The notes beneath the pieces are model-generated. The model worked only from the letters and a program-made list of their open reading frames with translations. It had not been told where the DNA came from and did not search any database. DNA of 64,000 nt from Corallium rubrum (Eukaryota; Cnidaria; Anthozoa; Scleralcyonacea; Coralliidae): contig OZ035998.1 in the NCBI GenBank assembly GCA_964035015.1, positions 20,266,227-20,330,226 of the forward strand, written 5' to 3'. Position numbers and translations under genes: made by a program. Below are positions 56,191-64,000 of the stretch, piece after piece (positions within the stretch are counted from its first letter, which is position 1; the number at the start of each line of letters is the position of its first letter).

Positions 56191-58795
56191 AATTTATTTA
56201 ACTTCGGAATCACAATCAATTTACAATAAATTGCTTTTCATGTGAGCCGAAACAAGGTATTAGTTATAAATATATACAATAACAATAAAAATATATTATT
56301 TACAATTTAACTAATCGGATTGAATGAGACTGTGTAACGACACTTTTCTTTTGAACGAAGTTAGGGAATTTTCTAATTTTATTTCGTTGGGTAACTCATT
56401 CCATAGCTTTGCGCCAGAAAATTTGAAACTCTTTTTGAGGTATTCGGTTTTGGGTTGTGGCAGTAGAACATTTGTACTGTATCTCTACTTCTTAGAGAGT
56501 AGTTTAATGTACTTGGATATGTTTGAAATAAATCTCTAAGATAAGAGGGTGCAGCATCATTCAAAACCTTATACATCATTATTATAGCTTTATTCTTTGA
56601 GCGTCTATTGGCAAGAGTTACCCAACCAAGCTCTTCACGTATTTCATGGGATCTGATGTCATAACCTTGTTGTGTTATAACTCGAGCAGCTCGATTTTGA
56701 AGCTTTTGTAACCTTGTTTTTTGTGCAATTGGACAGTTATCCCAAACAATATCACAGTATTCAAACAAAGGTTGAATCAGAGATTTGTAAATAGTAATAG
56801 CAGTCGAGTGGTTAATAAATTGTCTTGCCTGCTTGAGGCCACCTATTGCCGATGAAACTTTCTTTGCAGTGTTATCTATCTGGTCTACCCAAGCAAGTCT
56901 CTCATCAACATAAAGTCCAAGAGACTTACTGGATTTAACCCTTCTAACCGGTTGCCTATTGACATATATATAAGGCATATCTTTAATTTTGTTAAGCTTG
57001 TCATCAGATCCAATGAACATATATTCGGTTTTTACTACATTTAAGCTTAATTTATTCGATATCAGCCAATTTCCAATATTTCTCATGTCATTATTGGTTG
57101 AATGGATGATTTCACTTAATGATTTTCCTGCAATTGTGGTGTTTGTATCATCCGCATACATTCGCGGATTGGAGTGTTCTAAACAATATGGGAGATCATT
57201 AATATAAATAAGGAACAATAACGGACCCAGTATAGACCCCTGAGGAACTCCGCAAGAGATTGATCTAGGGGTTGAAATATGACCGTTCACAACACATTGT
57301 TGTTTGCGGTTATTTAAATGAGACGTAAAGAATTCCAACGATTTACCAGATATACCGTATAAAGATAATTTATGTAGTAAAATTTTATGATCAACCGTAT
57401 CGAATGCTTTAGATAAATCAAGGAATACCACCAAGTTAAGTTTCCCTTGATCCATGTTTACAAACCATTCCGTTGTTGCATCTAACATTGCAGTGGTCGT
57501 CGAATGGAGTTGTCTGAAGCCGGATTGATATTTGGACAATAAATTGTTAGCAGAAAAATACTCGTGCAACTGATTGTATATAAGCCTTTCAAATACTTTT
57601 GAATTGGTGAAAGTACAGAAATTGGCCTGTAGTTGTTTAGATCGTCTTTTTCATCACTTTTGTAAATTGGAGTTACACGGGCAGCTTTCCAGTCGGACGG
57701 AAATATTCCGGTTTCAATTGACTTATTGAAAATTATACAAATTGATTCTGCAATTACTGGTGCGGCTACTTTAACTAGACGGCAGGGGATTTTGTCAAGC
57801 CCAGCAGCTTTGTTGATAGATAAATTTTTTAGATGATATAATACATCAGAGATGCTTATTGAATTCAAATTAAAAACACTACTTGCTGCATTAATATACT
57901 CATCATATCTTCTAGTTGACTCTCCAAGTTTGGAAGCCAGATTTGGCCCAACCTCGGTAAAGTGTTTGTTAAAAGCCTCAGAAATTTCCACTGGGTCCGT
58001 CAAGGTGCCACTTTCTGTTTTAATAGATTGAATGTTGTTGTCAGTTTTTCTTTCACGCGACATAATATCATTTATTGTTTGCCATAATTCACGCGGGTTG
58101 CCGGAATTTGCTTTTAAATGTTCCTTAAAGTAACTAGCTTTGGTTTTTCTGATTTCGTCGTTAGTAAAATTTTTTACATTCTTATAATTTGCCCAGTCAA
58201 CAGGATCATTAGATTTACCAGCTTTCGCTTTAAGTTTATCACGTTCAATCATGAGTTGTTTAACATTTGCATTTATCCATGGTGACTTCTTATTACGAAT
58301 TCTTTTTGTTTTAATCGGCGCGTGTTTATCCACAACTGACAAAAACATGTCTTTCCATTCAACCCACATCTCATTAGGGTTTTCAAAATTCATAATCCTA
58401 AGCCAAGGTGCACGAGTTAAGTGAAGTATAAAATCTTCAGTATTAAATTTCTTAAAGTTTCTGACTTGTTTAACTATGTGTGTGGATTTAGTTGCAACAG
58501 AAATTTTCCGAATAGCGTATACCATACTATGATCACTTATACCTAATGATAGTACTCCGCTCATAGCAATTTTACTTGGATTATTAGTTAGAATAACATC
58601 GATAAGTGTTTGACTATTCGATGTTATTCTCGTGGGTTCGGAAATAAGCTGTTTAAGTTGGTAAAGTTCACATATTTCCATTAAAAGACGCTTCGCTTGG
58701 TTATTATCCTTGGCATTAAGATTATTGTTTAAATCACCCAGGATATAGTAATCCTTATTTTCAGAATCGATCTTTCTTATTATCTTATCCAAGAG
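56190..58795 (-). mobile_element. CR1/L2-like LINE, 5'-truncated, one frameshift in RT
   Basis: Minus strand. 58,792 down to 57,482: AP-endonuclease C-terminal half (DYYILGDLNNNLNAKD, LIDVILTNNPSKI, SLGISDHSMV) and the RT N-terminal part (NKAAGLDKIPCRLVKVAAPV, WKAARVTPIYKSDEKDDLNN YRPIS). Frame changes near 57,590, and 57,569 to 56,379 continues: LLSKYQSGFRQLHSTT, VVFLDLSKAFDTVDHKILLH, GVPQGSILGPLLFLIYINDL, the catalytic MYADDTNT, and a thumb. A second shift near 56,470 leads into the usual SGAKLWNELPNEIK-type terminus. ORF1 and the nuclease N-terminus are lost. GA-rich sequence borders both ends (56,058-56,190 and 58,792-58,810), suggesting insertion into a GA microsatellite or a GA-type target duplication. 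Confidence 0.87.
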
Positions 58796-58817
58796 GGAGA
58801 GAGAGAGAGGATGAATT

Positions 58818-58931
58818 ATAGTTACCTTAAAGTCTTCGCTACCAGAGGTTTCACCCTAAACGGGATCATCAGGCGCCTGATGATCCGGTTTAGGGTGAAA
58901 CCTCTGGTAGCGAAGACTTTAAGGTAACTAT
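58818..58931. repeat. Spacerless palindrome, 57 bp arms
   Basis: ATAGTTACCTTAAAGTCTTC ... ATCATCAGGCGCCTGATGAT ... GAAGACTTTAAGGTAACTAT, centred on GGCGCC with about one mismatch. The arms contain the Penelope-like GTGAAACC...GATCATCAG motif, so it is two tail ends joined head to head. Confidence 0.85.
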
Positions 58932-59003
58932 ACTTCATGCTTTATATTTTGCTCTATCTATATGGTATTGAGCACTCTCTAACGTTTTGTGAACCAAAAC
59001 TCA

Positions 59004-59004
<1 letters not shown>

Positions 59005-59066
<62 letters not shown>
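59005..59066. repeat. (TA)n microsatellite
   Basis: TA run between two Penelope-type tails in opposite orientation. Confidence 0.95.
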
Positions 59067-59070
<4 letters not shown>

Positions 59071-59189
59071 ATTTAAAACGAAATGTTTGCCACCAGTAGC
59101 TTGTAGAGTGTTCAACACAAAGTAGAGCAATGATAAAGCATTTAATTTAAAACATTGGATAGGTAAAAACTATGTACATGTTAAAAAAG

Positions 59190-59639
<450 letters not shown>

Positions 59640-59995
59640 GGCTTTGGTGGAAGGTTTTGAATGATATCTTTATTTAATTGCACAGAAGAACAGAAGAGAG
59701 ACTTAAGTTTGCTTCACGTTGTAAAATTTGTGCTCGGAGAGGATCACGATGGCTCAATACAGTTACTAAAATTAGGTCAAAGAAGGCAAGTTTGATCTGT
59801 CAAAAATGTGGAACATAGATGAGAATATAAGAACTTACTGAATTCATCTAAGCCAGATATGTCAAAATATTTAAGTCGAGAATTCAATCCTATAATTTAA
59901 TTCGAGACTTACTAAATATTTTCCATATTTGGCGAAGATGAATCCATAATAGTTGTTTTATTATACCGAACAAATAATCGTGGGATTGACAAGTT
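59640..59995. other. Intergenic
   Basis: AT-rich sequence with no recognised gene or element. Confidence 0.3.
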
Positions 59996-60209
59996 AGGGC
60001 CTGTTTACAAGGAGGCAGTGTTACCCCAGCACCCGAGTTATATTCTAGCACCCAGATTACCCTAGCTCTTGTACATTTCTTGTTTTTGACCCAAGCAGCA
60101 GGGTGACCCTACCTGTGAAATTTTGCTTGTAAACCTGGGCTAACTTTGACCTGGGTGCTAGGGTAACCCGGGTACTAGGGTAACCTACCTCCTTGTAAAA
60201 AGGCCCTTT
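59996..60209. mobile_element. MITE (ACCCTAGCACCC family), copy 2
   Basis: Ends AGGGCCTGTTTACAAGGAGG and CCTCCTTGTAAAAAGGCCCT are inverted. The interior shares CTGTGAAATTTTGCTTGTAA with 41,200-41,432. The T/ACCC-rich arms (CACCCGAGTTA, GGGTACTAGGGTAACC) extend the pairing. Confidence 0.75.
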
Positions 60210-60411
60210 ATCATATACCTTGTGTGACCTGTCCAAATATTGCTGTTTAATACTTAGTTGTCCTACATGTACATTCTAAAATATTGAACTGGCACCTGCA
60301 TAATGTAAACATTTGATTGGACGATTATTTGTGAGAGTATTGCTTTTATCGATGATCGCCAGCGTAGGTTGTGAGTAAAACTCGAGTAATATAATTTAAA
60401 CATTTTATTTG

Positions 60412-60415
<4 letters not shown>

Positions 60416-60472
<57 letters not shown>
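60416..60472. repeat. (TA)n microsatellite
   Basis: About 28 TA units. Confidence 0.95.
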
Positions 60473-60475
<3 letters not shown>

Positions 60476-60514
60476 TATATATATGCTCTACAACACTGTA
60501 TTGAGCTCAGGTGT

Positions 60515-60890
60515 ATATACATTTCATTTCATTTCATTGACTTTATTTACCGAGGGTAACACATAACAGTAAGCGTGAGCTACTGATAAATTAGTGGCCC
60601 TCAGAAACTATATTACAAGTATATACAAAATAATTAATTAACAAAGCACAATATTATACTAAAACGTACATCTATCAATAAGTCATTAAAAAGTCATTAA
60701 GAGAGTCATTAAAATAGTTCATAATAAAATATTATAAGAGTTTATAATTGCATAATGGTCTTTTGTTCCTGCAACAATTGCGCATAAAACATTCGTTTAA
60801 ACTTAGCGACGGACTTTTGGCTGCGCAATGGAATGTCTAAAGCATTCCATTCTTTGGTAGTCCTTACCGCTTGTACTTTGCACACACCAA
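60515..60890 (-). mobile_element. LINE 3' end with pentanucleotide tail
   Basis: Minus strand about 60,885-60,755 reads VQAVRTTKEWNALDIPLRSQ and KSVAKFKRMFYAQLLQEQ before a stop, the C-terminal signature of LINE ORF2. The 3' UTR ends AAATAAAGTCAATGAAATG with further TGAAA units, a typical CR1/L2 microsatellite tail. Short 5'-truncated copy next to the trypsin-like gene. Confidence 0.72.
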
Positions 60891-60942
60891 TATATATAGT
60901 ATACATAGGTTAACATTGTACAGTATATATAGTATGCATAGG

Positions 60943-61953
60943 TTAACATTGTAAAAGTTTTGGAAAAAGTTTTTTGGCTAGGTCAGGTTTCTTACTTCTG
61001 ATGTCCTCAATAATTTTATCCATGCGAACGCTGAAACAAGTAAATTCAGGTTCTGTATTTTTATCATCGAGATACACACAAAGACTACTCATACCAACAA
61101 CTTCATCATCTTTGTTTACTAGCGGTAATCCGTAAGAATCAGTAACACCAGACATTCTAAATCGCGACCTCTCTATCGGATGATGAATTAGAGCTTCTTT
61201 TTGCTCTTCAACTTTCTGCCAATCAACGTTGCGGTAACATTTTAGCGCAGGAATTTCTTCTGAACTGGTGCTGAACTTCAGCCAGCTTACAAGTTCTTCT
61301 GGATATTTGCTCACAATGCCAGGGGGGGACTTGGTAGCAGACGACAAAATCACATTTGTTGGTGTATAAACGACATCGTCAATTGCAAGACGTTCGGAAA
61401 CTTTAAAAGGCGCTCCCAAGCCAACGTTGCACTTCAATTTAAGAACAGCGTAATCTAAAACACTGTCTTCGTCGGAACTGACAACTACACGATTAGCGAC
61501 GTGCTCTATTGGAACTGAAACGGGCTTTCCCTGAAGAAATGTAATGGAAACCGACGATCCTGCTTGTAGTTTGTTACTCTGGTGCTGCAGAATATGGCTT
61601 AGTATTTCTCTTGTTGTCATCAGATATGCAACTTTACCATCTTGGAAAAGGATCCATCCAAAACCAGAGTGTATCCGATTTTTATTAGCTTCTTCAAATT
61701 TTACCACAGCAATAGAACTCCTCCAAGTTGAAAAGTCTTTAGCGGATTCGCGGTTAGAACTTGGAACTTCAAAGATAAAAGTTATAAGTACATAAATAAC
61801 GTATATAGATATAAGAGCAAGAACACGAGCCCGAACAAGATCAAGTATATGAGCATGAGCACAATAGACGAGTTTCAGGGTGTTGCGTGCGCATCGTTTT
61901 GGAAAGAAATTGGCGGGCTCTTGGCGGGCTCCCCACAAAGTAAGAAATGGCAA
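60943..61953 (-). CDS. Trypsin-fold protein with degenerate catalytic triad
   Basis: Open minus-strand frame of up to 336 codons, no internal intron. From about residue 62 it reads as a chymotrypsin-like protease domain: GFGWILFQDGKVAYLMTTRE (first barrel; the His position holds Glu116), DSVLDYAVLKLK (Asp167 kept) and VTDSYGLPLVNKDDEVVGMS (Ser273 in a TDSYGLP version of GDSGGP). Residues 43-61 (RVLALISIYVIYVLITFIF) could be a signal anchor. The frame opens at TTG (61,953), not ATG, and the first ATG is residue 112, so the true start is probably in an upstream exon. An AAG acceptor-like site at about 61,767 would fit. Codons above about 61,863 fall in a MITE arm. Probably a pseudoprotease; family not identified. 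Confidence 0.6.
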   Translation of the reverse strand: MPFLTLWGARQEPANFFPKRCARNTLKLVYCAHAHILDLVRARVLALISIYVIYVLITFIFEVPSSNRESAKDFSTWRSSIAVVKFEEANKNRIHSGFGWILFQDGKVAYLMTTREILSHILQHQSNKLQAGSSVSITFLQGKPVSVPIEHVANRVVVSSDEDSVLDYAVLKLKCNVGLGAPFKVSERLAIDDVVYTPTNVILSSATKSPPGIVSKYPEELVSWLKFSTSSEEIPALKCYRNVDWQKVEEQKEALIHHPIERSRFRMSGVTDSYGLPLVNKDDEVVGMSSLCVYLDDKNTEPEFTCFSVRMDKIIEDIRSKKPDLAKKLFPKLLQC

Positions 61954-62114
61954 ACAGACTTGCTAGCAAGCCAACAACAGCAGAATAACAATGTTTTATA
62001 TCCAGAAACTGTATTTACACTTTGTTTATTTTAAACAGTATGTTTACTTTGAGCGGAGCTTGCCAGTTTTTTTGAAAAATGATGCGCGCGCAACACCCTG
62101 AAACTCGCCTATTA
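61863..62114. mobile_element. 252 bp MITE with TIRs up to about 75 bp
   Basis: AATAGACGAGTTTCAGGGTG...TTGCGTGCGCAT and, inverted, AATAGGCGAGTTTCAGGGTG...TTGCGCGCGCAT. Similarity continues inward to the CAAAGTAA region. It overlaps the 5' extension of the trypsin-like frame. Confidence 0.8.
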
Positions 62115-63932
62115 CCAGAACAACGATAACAACAGCAACAACAATAACAATAACAGCAACTTAACAACAACAACAGCTACCGCAACGACTATTACCACAC
62201 CAACCGACCAACCAACCTCGTACCCGGGGCCTTACCTCGACATTCCCTAACAGAGTTGGAAAAAAGTATTCATCCTTTCTGCGGGTAGATTTTCAAGTTT
62301 TCACAATCTTTTCTTCAAAATAGCGTGAATTTTTGCTTTGCATGTGAAATTCATAAATAGCGTGATTTTTACCTTAACTTTCCAGCTATGCCTGGGTAAG
62401 CTTTGCAGTACTGCCACTCAAGCCGAGTTGTTGCTGGCTGCTAGTCTCAGTATAACCTGCTACTGCATGGCCGATGCTATACTACTTTCGATTGTTTTTG
62501 AGAAGCAGACTTCAGGTGTCTCGCCGTGACTGTCAGTGCAGTGCATTTGTTGGTTAGCCGAGGCTTTGCTGCAAAACAAACATCTGCCTTATTAACACTC
62601 TATACCTGATTGAGTATAACGTTCTTTGATTCTAAATTGTTTGATGTGTCATTTGACTTCGTATTGTCTCATCTCTGTCTCATTAAGAATTATATTTTAC
62701 TGCCCAGATTCTGGGCAGTCGAGTGACCACAACGAGCCAGGGTCTTTGCTCCAGCAGTTAGGGAAGTTCCGAGCTAAGGCCCTGGGTACGAGATTGTACC
62801 AGTGAACTCTATATATACCTGGAAGGAACAGCAGAAAATTTTGTCTGCGCTGTTTAAAAAATCGCGGGCTCATCGTGTTTTGTGATCGTCTGTGGCGAAA
62901 TTTTGAAAATGTGGGGAAGGTATGACGACCAAGATATCTTCAAGATTTACTACAATCTGTCGGTTAACCAGAGTTTTAAACTATGTTGTCCAATTAGTGG
63001 AAACACTGACGTTCTTCTGATAGGTGAAAGAAGACATTTTAGCCAGAAAGGTGTATAAATATCGAAGACGAAATGATGGTAGGAAGAAGCCGCATTGTAG
63101 TCAAATTGATAGTGAATGTTTGATCGTCTATAAACTGAAAATTTGCCTACTGCGTCAAAATTAAATGCTGGTTTCCTTTTATTCCATTGCTGCTTTTGAT
63201 ATCTGAGAGGTATTTCGTAATGGGAAAATTGTAGAAAGTGGGTAAATTGTGTATTCATTCCTTTCATCCGACGACTTGTTTACTAGTTAGTGCTGTCTTT
63301 AAAACGTATTCAGATTCTGTCTTATGTCGAGCAAGACGTCTTAACTGCCACAATGTTGTGCTAAATTTATGTATAATTCCGTTCGTACATAGTAATATAT
63401 AATCAGTTTTTTTTGTCTCACTCAGATCTTACAATAAAGTTTGACATGCCTACGCTACTAATTTCATTGCGGCGACGACATGCAAATATTGTCAATTTCT
63501 GCAAAATCTGCCTTATTGCCACAAAAGATTTTTACCGATTGTCAGTCTTTAGTTGATTTTCTTAAATTTTAACGACACTTTTGTTCTCAAAATTGTAGAA
63601 ATGGGGCTTTGAGCTCAATTAAACTGCGTGCGTTTGAAGCCACGGCATGTTGACTACAACGTACTCCAGTCGTTGTCACCCTATTTAATATCGTACGATT
63701 CACTAAAATATCTTTCTATTTCTTCACGTTGTGAGAGGCTGCTTCTGACTGTTTCCAGTGTCCTTTCACAAACGTTTTACAAACTATACACCTTTTTCTG
63801 GGGGAAATAAGAGTTGAGGGGGGGGGGATTTACCTCCATCTTTGTTTACGTTTTTGAAGTCCCCAGACTGCCCACGACAACTCGCGCGACGCATGCGCAG
63901 ACAAAATTTCCTGCTGCTCCTGCCAAAGCAAA
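62115..63932. other. Intergenic to promoter-like
   Basis: AACAACAACAG-type low-complexity sequence (62,120-62,180). A dispersed AAGGCCCTGGGTACGAGATTG-like block near 62,776, also near 15,392, and a CCAGTGAACTCTATATATACC block shared with 37,720. A minus-strand frame at 62,950-63,267 has no recognised domain. The final 100 bases rise in CpG content. Confidence 0.35.
63890..63900. promoter_or_regulatory. NRF1-like site upstream of the last ATG
   Basis: ACGCATGCGCAG in a CpG-rich stretch (CTCGCGCGACGCATGCGC) resembles the palindromic NRF1 consensus of metazoan promoters, about 40 bases before ATG 63,933. Similar GCGCATGCGC blocks also occur inside MITEs here, so the call is tentative. Confidence 0.35.
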
Positions 63933-64000
63933 ATGGCGGGAGAGGAGCGGGCGTTTTGTGTGGCAGAGGACTTTTGCTTTTTAAACGAATGTCATCAAAT
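63933..64000 (+). CDS. Possible 5' end of a gene running off the window
   Basis: GCAAAATGGCGGGAGAGG gives an ATG with A at -3 and G at +4. The frame MAGEERAFCVAEDFCFLNEC stays open for 22 codons to the window edge. Support comes from start context, local CpG enrichment and the NRF1-like site. There is no domain evidence in so short a piece. AAAATGGCGG is also common in MITEs of this genome, so it could be an element end. Confidence 0.33.
   Translation, partial: MAGEERAFCVAEDFCFLNECHQ

Noticed and set aside
60943..61953. Annotating the trypsin-like gene as an active serine protease
   Set aside because: The His position carries Glu and the GDSGGP motif is altered, so activity is not supported by the sequence.

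Overview
This window is metazoan nuclear DNA. It is AT-rich, its genes are split by introns with GT..AG borders, and most of it is transposon debris and simple repeats. The repeat content (Penelope-like elements with GIY-YIG nucleases, Harbinger Myb-type ORFs, THAP-type genes, BEL/Pao, CR1/L2-like LINEs, and many 100-200 bp hairpin MITEs) resembles what I know of anthozoan cnidarians such as corals and anemones. That assignment is inference from repeat style, not from a marker gene.

The one clearly intact host gene is a nine-exon plus-strand gene at 29,811-47,982. All intron phases fit, and the exons sum to exactly 1,800 coding bases (600 residues). It encodes two N-terminal KH-type RNA-binding domains followed by about 450 residues that I do not recognise. 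A second copy of its last exon, with the same intron flank, 3' UTR, pentanucleotide repeat and AATAAA, lies at 1-654. The locus is therefore a tandem gene duplication, with the upstream paralogue running off the left edge. Large introns of the complete copy are filled with TE fragments (BEL/Pao, a LINE reverse transcriptase, a Harbinger Myb gene, several MITEs).

Layout: 1-680, 3' end of paralogue A. 680-29,800, gene-poor, with small hairpin elements, a string of short stem-loops (4.5-6.1 kb), two TTAA-flanked DNA elements sharing one TTAA (11.7-14.2 kb), a hairpin-bearing tandem array (14.7-16.4 kb), a possible orphan membrane exon (17.4 kb), a tRNA-like SINE head (18.6 kb) and an AGCTCAG-rich array (21.2-21.7 kb). 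29.8-48.5 kb, paralogue B. 48.5-50.5 kb, a decayed minus-strand THAP gene. 50.6-60.9 kb, a nest of Penelope-like elements in TA microsatellites, including an internally inverted copy, a nearly 500 bp-arm palindrome and a nested LINE. 60.9-61.9 kb, a minus-strand trypsin-fold protein whose catalytic His is replaced. 63.9 kb to the end, a CpG-rich promoter-like segment with an open ATG running off the right edge.

The strongest candidates for something undescribed are the duplicated KH gene, the stem-loop string, the degenerate trypsin-like protein and the inverted Penelope structures.
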